In this document: piece by piece, positions 53,903-63,458 of the stretch
How the letters are laid out: every line of letters begins with the position of its first letter
Position numbering within the stretch: the first letter of the stretch is position 1
Source of the DNA: Erpobdella octoculata
Taxonomy: Eukaryota > Annelida > Clitellata > Hirudinida > Erpobdellidae
Assembly (NCBI GenBank): GCA_963978895.1
Contig: OZ022240.1
Coordinates: 16,206,717-16,270,716 of the forward strand
Direction: 5' to 3'
Length of the DNA stretch: 64,000 bases
Notes under the pieces: generated by a model
Told to the model about the DNA's origin: nothing
Database searches by the model: none
The model's input: the letters and a program-made list of their open reading frames with translations, nothing else
Translations under genes and position numbers: made by a program

Positions 53903-55054
53903 ATGGCCAGTCACTTAGACGTCGATAAGTTGACAACGATGATGAGATTCATGAACATGGAACCTCGTGATCGTTTCGATGACGATTTTGTAAACAATTT
54001 GTGTGTCTTTCTCAAGGAATTTGATTTAGGTAAAGATAATAAATGTTGTTATCCTGAAGACTTTAACGAGGCCTTGTTGGACCTCGAAAAAACTCTACAG
54101 GAAACGCCGTACTCAGTTTCGACTGATCCATTGGAAATGATGAGCATCCAAGCGAAACCTTCGGAAGAAGTCGCTGTTAACGGCGAATATTTTGAAGCTA
54201 GTAGCCGAGAAAAACCTAAAGAAAATAAAAAAACACAATTTGGATTTGTTTCGAGATATAAAATTGATCGAAGAAACAAACAAATGCGTCCGGCTAATTG
54301 CCTTGACGATATTGAAACAGTAGGTAGACGCTCACTTGGAAAGTATAAAATTGATCGAAGAGTCGATCGGGTTAATCATGCCGTTAGAAATCAGTCACGT
54401 AACGTTTACGATTACTCTGGGCTTCGTAGAGAACGGTTTGGCAAATACGGAAACTCGTGTCAAACGTCTTATGGTCATTGCGGATACGTGGAAATGAATT
54501 TTAGACGATACTGTGACACAACTATTGTTTACCACAACGTTCGTCCAAGTCGCTACTTTGGAAACGTTAAAATCGACCGCAGGCGAACGTCAGTCAAACA
54601 TGAAGAATCAGCCGCAGACCTTGCCGACAACGAATACCGTCGTAGGCTGAACGTCTTACGATCAGACAGAAAAATAGAAATAAACGAGAAGCGTTATGCG
54701 ATGTTCAATCGACAGCGCGACTTTTCCAACTACAATCCAATTAAAACTAGTACGACAGAAATCTGTCCTAATTTTGGAAAAAAAAACAAAACAAGAAACG
54801 GAGTTTCTGTGCTAAAAAACCGTACAAGTACAATAAAATGTGCATCAATTTTTCAAACAAACGGTTTTAAACAAAATGCAATAATTATTCAGCAACAAAG
54901 GAACATAATCCAACACAATAGAGGCGCTGGTGGCAGAGCGGTAGAGCGTTCGCCTGTCGATCGTCAGGTCGGCAGTTCGAGCCTCACCGGCGTCACCAGC
55001 GTAACTCCCTTAAGCAAGGTGTTCACTCGCATTGCTAAAGGGGTAAGCGCCTAA
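53903..55054 (+). CDS. Extended array protein, copy 27 (383 aa)
   Basis: The usual TAA after residue 276 is TAC here, so the frame runs 107 residues on, through both 3' hairpins, the AATAAA region and head A of the tRNA-like block. It ends at the TAA after GTAAGCGCC. Other changes: N70Y, T79M, E109K and a silent TTT at F97. The same downstream frame is open behind the stop in nearly all other copies. Either this copy lost its stop or it keeps an older, longer form. If AATAAA at about 54833 is used, the mRNA would end before a stop codon and the transcript could be unstable. Confidence 0.6.
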   Translation: MASHLDVDKLTTMMRFMNMEPRDRFDDDFVNNLCVFLKEFDLGKDNKCCYPEDFNEALLDLEKTLQETPYSVSTDPLEMMSIQAKPSEEVAVNGEYFEASSREKPKENKKTQFGFVSRYKIDRRNKQMRPANCLDDIETVGRRSLGKYKIDRRVDRVNHAVRNQSRNVYDYSGLRRERFGKYGNSCQTSYGHCGYVEMNFRRYCDTTIVYHNVRPSRYFGNVKIDRRRTSVKHEESAADLADNEYRRRLNVLRSDRKIEINEKRYAMFNRQRDFSNYNPIKTSTTEICPNFGKKNKTRNGVSVLKNRTSTIKCASIFQTNGFKQNAIIIQQQRNIIQHNRGAGGRAVERSPVDRQVGSSSLTGVTSVTPLSKVFTRIAKGVSA

Positions 55055-55383
55055 AAATTGTAGAGGCGCTGGTGGCAGAGCGGTAGAGCGTTCGTCTGTC
55101 GATCGTTAGGCCGGCAGTTCGAACCTCACCGGCGTCACCAGCGTAACTCCCTTAAGCAAGGAGTTCACTCGCATTGCTGAAGGGGTAGGCGCCTAAAGAG
55201 GCGCTGGTGGCAGAGCGTTAGAGCGTTCGCCTGTCGATCGTTAGGTCGGCAGTTCGAACCTCACCGGCGTCACCAGCGTAACTCCCTTAAGCAAGGAGTT
55301 CACTCGCATTGCTAAAAAAGTTCTAACTCCGCCTTGCTTTTGCAAGCCAGTCCCAAGCCTGGAGAAAGGAGGAGGGGAAAGTT
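54921..55383 (+). repeat. tRNA-like/SINE-like block, unit 27
   Basis: Head A overlaps the extended ORF of copy 27. Confidence 0.6.
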
Positions 55384-55619
55384 AAAAAGATCAAATTAAG
55401 ATCCACGACAGGAAGTACTTAGGTGTTTCCAACATACAGCCATTTTAGTCTTAAAACACCTGGTGTAAAGGACTATAAACTATTACAATAAAAATGACGC
55501 TTTCTCGCAAAACTTGTCTTGGAAAAGGCGTGTGCTAAATCTCAGTGAAAAAAAACAATAAAAATTCAAGACTTTCACCTGATTCGATGCTGCGATGTGA
55601 CACGTTAACTACGTAATTA

Positions 55620-55755
55620 GGCTTAAGTGCGGTAGCGAGCTTCATTCCTATTGGCTTAAGTGCGGTAGCGAGCTTCAATCTAATTGGCTGTTGGTCTCGA
55701 CGACCCGCTTTGTCTCGTCTATAAAAGGCCGAACGGACGTACATTGAGTTCATTT
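55620..55755 (+). promoter_or_regulatory. Pol II promoter, unit 28
   Basis: Standard elements. The leader has a private AATCAAAAAC in place of AATCGAAAAC just before the ATG. Confidence 0.7.
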
Positions 55756-55819
55756 CTCCTCAGCCTTCATACGGTTCGGATCATTCTTAGCTGCTCTCTG
55801 ATTAAAAATAATCAAAAAC

Positions 55820-56650
55820 ATGGCCAGTCACTTAGACGTCGATAAGTTGACAACGATGATGAGATTCATGAACATGGAACCTCGTGATCGTTTCGATGAC
55901 GATTTTGTAAACAATTTGTGTGTCTTTCTCAAGGAATTTGATTTAGGTAAAGATAATAAATGTTGTTATCCTGAAGACTTTAACGAGGCCTTGTTGGACC
56001 TCGAAAAAACTCTACAGGAAACGCCGAACTCAGTTTCGACTGATCCATTGGAAACGATGAGCATCCAAGCGAAACCTTCGGAAGAAGTCGCTGTTAACGG
56101 CAAATATTTCGAAGCTAGTAGCCGAGAAAAACCTAAAGTTAATGAAAAAACACAATTTGGATTTGTTTCGAGATATAAAATTGATCGAAGAAACAAACAA
56201 ATGCGTCCGGCTAATTGCCTTGACGATATTGAAACAGTAGGTAGACGCTCACTTGGAAAGTATAAAATTGATCGAAGAGTCGATCGGGTTAATCATGCCG
56301 TTAGAAATCAGTCACGTAACGTTAACGATTACTCTGGGCTTCGTAGAGAACGGTTTGGCAAATACGGAAACTCGTTTCAAACGTCTTATGGTCATTGCGG
56401 ATACGTGGAAATGAATTTTAGACGATACTGTGACACAACTATTGTTTACCACAACGTTCGTCCAAGTCGCTACTTTGGAAACGTTAAAATCGACCGCAGG
56501 CGAACGTCAGTCAAACATGAAGAATCAGCCGCAGACCTTGCCGACAACGAATACCGTCGTAGGCTGAACGTCTTACGATCAGACAGAAAAATAGAAATAA
56601 ACGAGAAGCGTTATGCGATGTTCAATCGACAGCGCGACTTTTCCAACTAA
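55820..56650 (+). CDS. 276-aa array protein, copy 28 (diverged)
   Basis: Full length with E95K, E107V, Y169N and C186F. C186F removes the first cysteine of the C186/C193/C204 set, arguing against an essential metal site there. Confidence 0.76.
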   Translation: MASHLDVDKLTTMMRFMNMEPRDRFDDDFVNNLCVFLKEFDLGKDNKCCYPEDFNEALLDLEKTLQETPNSVSTDPLETMSIQAKPSEEVAVNGKYFEASSREKPKVNEKTQFGFVSRYKIDRRNKQMRPANCLDDIETVGRRSLGKYKIDRRVDRVNHAVRNQSRNVNDYSGLRRERFGKYGNSFQTSYGHCGYVEMNFRRYCDTTIVYHNVRPSRYFGNVKIDRRRTSVKHEESAADLADNEYRRRLNVLRSDRKIEINEKRYAMFNRQRDFSN

Positions 56651-56837
56651 AATCCAATTAAAACTAGTACGACAGAAATCTGTCCTAATTTTGGAAAAAA
56701 AAACAAAACAAGAAACGGAGTTTCTGTGCTAAAAAACCGTACAAGTACAATAAAATGTGCATCAATTTTTCAAACAAACGGTTTTAAACAAAATGCAATA
56801 ATTATTCAGCAACAAAGGAACATAATCCAACACAATA

Positions 56838-57300
56838 GAGGCGCTGGTGGCAGAGCGGTAGAGCGTTCGCCTGTCGATCGTCAGGTCGGCAGTTCGAGCC
56901 TCACCGGCGTCACCAGCGTAACTCCCTTAAGCAAGGTGTTCACTCGCATTGCTAAAGGGGTAAGCGCCTAAAAATTGTAGAGGCGCTGGTGGCAGAGCGG
57001 TAGAGCGTTCGTCTGTCGATCGTTAGGCCGGCAGTTCGAACCTCACCGGCGTCACCAGCGTAACTCCCTTAAGCAAGGAGTTCACTCGCATTGCTGAAGG
57101 GGTAGGCGCCTAAAGAGGCGCTGGTGGCAGAGCGTTAGAGCGTTCGCCTGTCGATCGTTAGGTCGGCAGTTCGAACCTCACCGGCGTCACCAGCGTAACT
57201 CCCTTAAGCAAGGAGTTCACTCGCATTGCTAAAAAAGTTCTAACTCCGCCTTGCTTTTGCAAGCCAGTCCCAAGCCTGGAGAAAGGAGGAGGGGAAAGTT
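56838..57300 (+). repeat. tRNA-like/SINE-like block, unit 28
   Basis: No variant noted. Confidence 0.6.
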
Positions 57301-57536
57301 AAAAAGATCAAATTAAGATCCACGACAGGAAGTACTTAGGTGTTTCCAACATACAGCCATTTTAGTCTTAAAACACCTGGTGTAAAGGACTATAAACTAT
57401 TACAATAAAAATGACGCTTTCTCGCAAAACTTGTCTTGGAAAAGGCGTGTGCTAAATCTCAGTGAAAAAAAACAATAAAAATTCAAGACTTTCACCTGAT
57501 TCGATGCTGCGATGTGACACGTTAACTACGTAATTA

Positions 57537-57672
57537 GGCTTAAGTGCGGTAGCGAGCTTCATTCCTATTGGCTTAAGTGCGGTAGCGAGCTTCAATCTAA
57601 TTGGCTGTTGGTCTCGACGACCCGCTTTGTCTCGTCTATAAAAGGCCGAACGGACGTACATTGAGTTCATTT
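57537..57672 (+). promoter_or_regulatory. Pol II promoter, unit 29
   Basis: Standard elements and spacing. Confidence 0.7.
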
Positions 57673-57736
57673 CTCCTCAGCCTTCATACGGTTCGGATCA
57701 TTCTTAGCTGCTCTCTGATTAAAAATAATCGAAAAC

Positions 57737-58567
57737 ATGGCCAGTCACTTAGACGTCGATAAGTTGACAACGATGATGAGATTCATGAACATGGAACCTC
57801 GTGATCGTTTCGATGACGATTTTGTAAACAATTTGTGTGTCTTTCTCAAGGAATTTGATTTAGGTAAAGATAATAAATGTTGTTATCCTGAAGACTTTAA
57901 CGAGGCCTTGTTGGACCTCGAAAAAACTCTACAGGAAACGCCGAACTCAGTTTCGACTGATCCATTGGAAACGATGAGCATCCAAGCGAAACCTTCGGAA
58001 GAAGTCGCTGTTAACGGCAAATATTTCGAAGCTAGTAGCCGAGAAAAACCTAAAGAAAATGAAAAAACACAATTTGGATTTGTTTCGAGATATAAAATTG
58101 ATCGAAGAAACAAACAAATGCGTCCGGCTAATTGCCTTGACGATATTGAAACAGTAGGTAGACGCTCACTTGGAAAGTATAAAATTGATCGAAGAGTCGA
58201 TCGGGTTAATCATGCCGTTAGAAATCAGTCACGTAACGTTAACGATTACTCTGGGCTTCGTAGAGAACGGTTTGGCAAATACGGAAACTCGTTTCAAACG
58301 TCTTATGGTCATTGCGGATACGTGGAAATGAATTTTAGACGATACTGTGACACAACTATTGTTTACCACAACGTTCGTCCAAGTCGCTACTTTGGAAACG
58401 TTAAAATCGACCGCAGGCGAACGTCAGTCAAACATGAAGAATCAGCCGCAGACCTTGCCGACAACGAATACCGTCGTAGGCTGAACGTCTTACGATCAGA
58501 CAGAAAAATAGAAATAAACGAGAAGCGTTATGCGATGTTCAATCGACAGCGCGACTTTTCCAACTAA
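57737..58567 (+). CDS. 276-aa array protein, copy 29 (diverged)
   Basis: Full length with E95K, Y169N and C186F, shared with copy 28 but without its E107V. Confidence 0.77.
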   Translation: MASHLDVDKLTTMMRFMNMEPRDRFDDDFVNNLCVFLKEFDLGKDNKCCYPEDFNEALLDLEKTLQETPNSVSTDPLETMSIQAKPSEEVAVNGKYFEASSREKPKENEKTQFGFVSRYKIDRRNKQMRPANCLDDIETVGRRSLGKYKIDRRVDRVNHAVRNQSRNVNDYSGLRRERFGKYGNSFQTSYGHCGYVEMNFRRYCDTTIVYHNVRPSRYFGNVKIDRRRTSVKHEESAADLADNEYRRRLNVLRSDRKIEINEKRYAMFNRQRDFSN

Positions 58568-58754
58568 AATCCAATTAAAACTAGTACGACAGAAATCTGT
58601 CCTAATTTTGGAAAAAAAAACAAAACAAGAAACGGAGTTTCTGTGCTAAAAAACCGTACAAGTACAATAAAATGTGCATCAATTTTTCAAACAAACGGTT
58701 TTAAACAAAATGCAATAATTATTCAGCAACAAAGGAACATAATCCAACACAATA

Positions 58755-59217
58755 GAGGCGCTGGTGGCAGAGCGGTAGAGCGTTCGCCTGTCGATCGTCA
58801 GGTCGGCAGTTCGAGCCTCACCGGCGTCACCAGCGTAACTCCCTTAAGCAAGGTGTTCACTCGCATTGCTAAAGGGGTAAGCGCCTAAAAATTGTAGAGG
58901 CGCTGGTGGCAGAGCGGTAGAGCGTTCGTCTGTCGATCGTTAGGCCGGCAGTTCGAACCTCACCGGCGTCACCAGCGTAACTCCCTTAAGCAAGGAGTTC
59001 ACTCGCATTGCTGAAGGGGTAGGCGCCTAAAGAGGCGCTGGTGGCAGAGCGTTAGAACGTTCGCCTGTCGATCGTTAGGTCGGCAGTTCGAACCTCACCG
59101 GCGTCACCAGCGTAACTCCCTTAAGCAAGGAGTTCACTCGCATTGCTAAAAAAGTTCTAACTCCGCCTTGCTTTTGCAAGCCAGTCCCAAGCCTGGAGAA
59201 AGGAGGAGGGGAAAGTT
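58755..59217 (+). repeat. tRNA-like/SINE-like block, unit 29
   Basis: Head C has GTTAGAACG (G to A at 59057), a private change. Confidence 0.6.
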
Positions 59218-59453
59218 AAAAAGATCAAATTAAGATCCACGACAGGAAGTACTTAGGTGTTTCCAACATACAGCCATTTTAGTCTTAAAACACCTGGTGT
59301 AAAGGACTATAAACTATTACAATAAAAATGACGCTTTCTCGCAAAACTTGTCTTGGAAAAGGCGTGTGCTAAATCTCAGTGAAAAAAAACAATAAAAATT
59401 CAAGACTTTCACCTGATTCGATGCTGCGATGTGACACGTTAACTACGTAATTA

Positions 59454-59589
59454 GGCTTAAGTGCGGTAGCGAGCTTCATTCCTATTGGCTTAAGTGCGGT
59501 AGCGAGCTTCAATCTAATTGGCTGTTGGTCTCGACGACCCGCTTTGTCTCGTCTATAAAAGGCCGAACGGACGTACATTGAGTTCATTT
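59454..59589 (+). promoter_or_regulatory. Pol II promoter, unit 30
   Basis: Standard elements and spacing. Confidence 0.7.
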
Positions 59590-59653
59590 CTCCTCAGCCT
59601 TCATACGGTTCGGATCATTCTTAGCTGCTCTCTGATTAAAAATAATCGAAAAC

Positions 59654-60484
59654 ATGGCCAGTCACTTAGACGTCGATAAGTTGACAACGATGATGAGATT
59701 CATGAACATGGAACCTCGTGATCGTTTCGATGACGATTTTGTAAACAATTTGTGTGTCTTTCTCAAGGAATTTGATTTAGGTAAAGATAATAAATGTTGT
59801 TATCCTGAAGACTTTAACGAGGCCTTGTTGGACCTCGAAAAAACTCTACAGGAAACGCCGAACTCAGTTTCGACTGATCCATTGGAAACGATGAGCATCC
59901 AAGCGAAACCTTCGGAAGAAGTCGCTGTTAACGGCGAATATTTCGAAGCTAGTAGCCGAGAAAAACCTAAAGAAAATGAAAAAACACAATTTGGATTTGT
60001 TTCGAGATATAAAATTGATCGAAGAAACAAACAAATGCGTCCGGCTAATTGCCTTGACGATATTGAAACAGTAGGTAGACGCTCACTTGGAAAGTATAAA
60101 ATTGATCGAAGAGTCGATCGGGTTAATCATGCCGTTAGAAATCAGTCACGTAACGTTTACGATTACTCTGGGCTTCGTAGAGAACGGTTTGGCAAATACG
60201 GAAACTCGTGTCAAACGTCTTATGGTCATTGCGGATACGTGGAAATGAATTTTAGACGATACTGTGACACAACTATTGTTTACCACAACGTTCGTCCAAG
60301 TCGCTACTTTGGAAACGTTAAAATCGACCGCAGGCGAACGTCAGTCAAACATGAAGAATCAGCCGCAGACCTTGCCGACAACGAATACCGTCGTAGGCTG
60401 AACGTCTTACGATCAGACAGAAAAATAGAAATAAACGAGAAGCGTTATGCGATGTTCAATCGACAGCGCGACTTTTCCAACTAA
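59654..60484 (+). CDS. 276-aa array protein, copy 30
   Basis: Reference protein; 15-bp 3' deletion present. Confidence 0.8.
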   Translation: MASHLDVDKLTTMMRFMNMEPRDRFDDDFVNNLCVFLKEFDLGKDNKCCYPEDFNEALLDLEKTLQETPNSVSTDPLETMSIQAKPSEEVAVNGEYFEASSREKPKENEKTQFGFVSRYKIDRRNKQMRPANCLDDIETVGRRSLGKYKIDRRVDRVNHAVRNQSRNVYDYSGLRRERFGKYGNSCQTSYGHCGYVEMNFRRYCDTTIVYHNVRPSRYFGNVKIDRRRTSVKHEESAADLADNEYRRRLNVLRSDRKIEINEKRYAMFNRQRDFSN

Positions 60485-60656
60485 AATCCAATTAAAACTA
60501 GTCCTAATTTTGGAAAAAAAAACAAAACAAGAAACGGAGTTTCTGTGCTAAAAAACCGTACAAGTACAATAAAATGTGCATCAATTTTTCAAACAAACGG
60601 TTTTAAACAAAATGCAATAATTATTCAGCAACAAAGGAACATAATCCAACACAATA

Positions 60657-61119
60657 GAGGCGCTGGTGGCAGAGCGGTAGAGCGTTCGCCTGTCGATCGT
60701 CAGGTCGGCAGTTCGAGCCTCACCGGCGTCACCAGCGTAACTCCCTTAAGCAAGGTGTTCACTCGCATTGCTAAAGGGGTAAGCGCCTAAAAATTGTAGA
60801 GGCGCTGGTGGCAGAGCGGTAGAGCGTTCGTCTGTCGATCGTTAGGCCGGCAGTTCGAACCTCACCGGCGTCACCAGCGTAACTCCCTTAAGCAAGGAGT
60901 TCACTCGCATTGCTGAAGGGGTAGGCGCCTAAAGAGGCGCTGGTGGCAGAGCGTTAGAGCGTTCGCCTGTCGATCGTTAGGTCGGCAGTTCGAACCTCAC
61001 CGGCGTCACCAGCGTAACTCCCTTAAGCAAGGAGTTCACTCGCATTGCTAAAAAAGTTCTAACTCCGCCTTGCTTTTGCAAGCCAGTCCCAAGCCTGGAG
61101 AAAGGAGGAGGGGAAAGTT
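60657..61119 (+). repeat. tRNA-like/SINE-like block, unit 30
   Basis: No variant noted. Confidence 0.6.
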
Positions 61120-61355
61120 AAAAAGATCAAATTAAGATCCACGACAGGAAGTACTTAGGTGTTTCCAACATACAGCCATTTTAGTCTTAAAACACCTGGT
61201 GTAAAGGACTATAAACTATTACAATAAAAATGACGCTTTCTCGCAAAACTTGTCTTGGAAAAGGCGTGTGCTAAATCTCAGTGAAAAAAAACAATAAAAA
61301 TTCAAGACTTTCACCTGATTCGATGCTGCGATGTGACACGTTAACTACGTAATTA

Positions 61356-61491
61356 GGCTTAAGTGCGGTAGCGAGCTTCATTCCTATTGGCTTAAGTGCG
61401 GTAGCGAGCTTCAATCTAATTGGCTGTTGGTCTCGACGACCCGCTTTGTCTCGTCTATAAAAGGCCGAACGGACGTACATTGAGTTCATTT
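61356..61491 (+). promoter_or_regulatory. Pol II promoter, unit 31
   Basis: Standard elements and spacing. Confidence 0.7.
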
Positions 61492-61555
61492 CTCCTCAGC
61501 CTTCATACGGTTCGGATCATTCTTAGCTGCTCTCTGATTAAAAATAATCGAAAAC

Positions 61556-62386
61556 ATGGCCAGTCACTTAGACGTCGATAAGTTGACAACGATGATGAGA
61601 TTCATGAACATGGAACCTCGTGATCGTTTCGATGACGATTTTGTAAACAATTTGTGTGTCTTTCTCAAGGAATTTGATTTAGGTAAAGATAATAAATGTT
61701 GTTATCCTGAAGACTTTAACGAGGCCTTGTTGGACCTCGAAAAAACTCTACAGGAAACGCCGAACTCAGTTTCGACTGATCCATTGGAAACGATGAGCAT
61801 CCAAGCGAAACCTTCGGAAGAAGTCGCTGTTAACGGCGAATATTTCGAAGCTAGTAGCCGAGAAAAACCTAAAGAAAATGAAAAAACACAATTTGGATTT
61901 GTTTCGAGATATAAAATTGATCGAAGAAACAAACAAATGCGTCCGGCTAATTGCCTTGACGATATTGAAACAGTAGGTAGACGCTCACTTGGAAAGTATA
62001 AAATTGATCGAAGAGTCGATCGGGTTAATCATGCCGTTAGAAATCAGTCACGTAACGTTTACGATTACTCTGGGCTTCGTAGAGAACGGTTTGGCAAATA
62101 CGGAAACTCGTGTCAAACGTCTTATGGTCATTGCGGATACGTGGAAATGAATTTTAGACGATACTGTGACACAACTATTGTTTACCACAACGTTCGTCCA
62201 AGTCGCTACTTTGGAAACGTTAAAATCGACCGCAGGCGAACGTCAGTCAAACATGAAGAATCAGCCGCAGACCTTGCCGACAACGAATACCGTCGTAGGC
62301 TGAACGTCTTACGATCAGACAGAAAAATAGAAATAAACGAGAAGCGTTATGCGATGTTCAATCGACAGCGCGACTTTTCCAACTAA
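61556..62386 (+). CDS. 276-aa array protein, copy 31
   Basis: Reference protein; 15-bp 3' deletion and a private CAATTCTTC in the 3' region. Confidence 0.8.
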   Translation: MASHLDVDKLTTMMRFMNMEPRDRFDDDFVNNLCVFLKEFDLGKDNKCCYPEDFNEALLDLEKTLQETPNSVSTDPLETMSIQAKPSEEVAVNGEYFEASSREKPKENEKTQFGFVSRYKIDRRNKQMRPANCLDDIETVGRRSLGKYKIDRRVDRVNHAVRNQSRNVYDYSGLRRERFGKYGNSCQTSYGHCGYVEMNFRRYCDTTIVYHNVRPSRYFGNVKIDRRRTSVKHEESAADLADNEYRRRLNVLRSDRKIEINEKRYAMFNRQRDFSN

Positions 62387-62558
62387 AATCCAATTAAAAC
62401 TAGTCCTAATTTTGGAAAAAAAAACAAAACAAGAAACGGAGTTTCTGTGCTAAAAAACCGTACAAGTACAATAAAATGTGCATCAATTCTTCAAACAAAC
62501 GGTTTTAAACAAAATGCAATAATTATTCAGCAACAAAGGAACATAATCCAACACAATA

Positions 62559-63022
62559 GAGGCGCTGGTGGCAGAGCGGTAGAGCGTTCGCCTGTCGATC
62601 GTCAGGTCGGCAGTTCGAGCCTCACCGGCGTCACCAGCGTAACTCCCTTAAGCAAGGTGTTCACTCGCATTGCTAAAGGGGTAAGCGCCTAAAAATTGTA
62701 GAGGCGCTGGTGGCAGAGCGGTAGAGCGTTCGTCTGTCGATCGTTAGGCCGGCAGTTCGAACCTCACCGGCGTCACCAGCGTAACTCCCTTAAGCAAGGA
62801 GTTCACTCGCATTGCTGAAGGGGTAGGCGCCTAAAGAGGCGCTGGTGGCAGAGCGTTAGAGCGTTCGCCTGTCGATCGTTAGGTCGGCAGTTCGAACCTC
62901 ACCGGCGTCACCAGCGTAACACCCTTAAGCAAGGAGTTCACTCGCATTGCTAAAAAAAGTTCTAACTCCGCCTTGCTTTTGCAAGCCAGTCCCAAGCCTG
63001 GAGAAAGGAGGAGGGGAAAGTT
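62559..63022 (+). repeat. tRNA-like/SINE-like block, unit 31
   Basis: Private GTAACACCC after head C (62921) and one extra A in the following A-run. Confidence 0.6.
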
Positions 63023-63258
63023 AAAAAGATCAAATTAAGATCCACGACAGGAAGTACTTAGGTGTTTCCAACATACAGCCATTTTAGTCTTAAAACACCT
63101 GGTGTAAAGGACTATAAACTATTACAATAAAAATGACGCTTTCTCGCAAAACTTGTCTTGGAAAAGGCGTGTGCTAAATCTCAGTGAAAAAAAACAATAA
63201 AAATTCAAGACTTTCACCTGATTCGATGCTGCGATGTGACACGTTAACTACGTAATTA

Positions 63259-63394
63259 GGCTTAAGTGCGGTAGCGAGCTTCATTCCTATTGGCTTAAGT
63301 GCGGTAGCGAGCTTCAATCTAATTGGCTGTTGGTCTCGACGACCCGCTTTGTCTCGTCTATAAAAGGCCGAACGGACGTACATTGAGTTCATTT
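63259..63394 (+). promoter_or_regulatory. Pol II promoter, unit 32
   Basis: Standard elements and spacing. Confidence 0.7.
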
Positions 63395-63458
63395 CTCCTC
63401 AGCCTTCATACGGTTCGGATCATTCTTAGCTGCTCTCTGATTAAAAATAATCGAAAAC

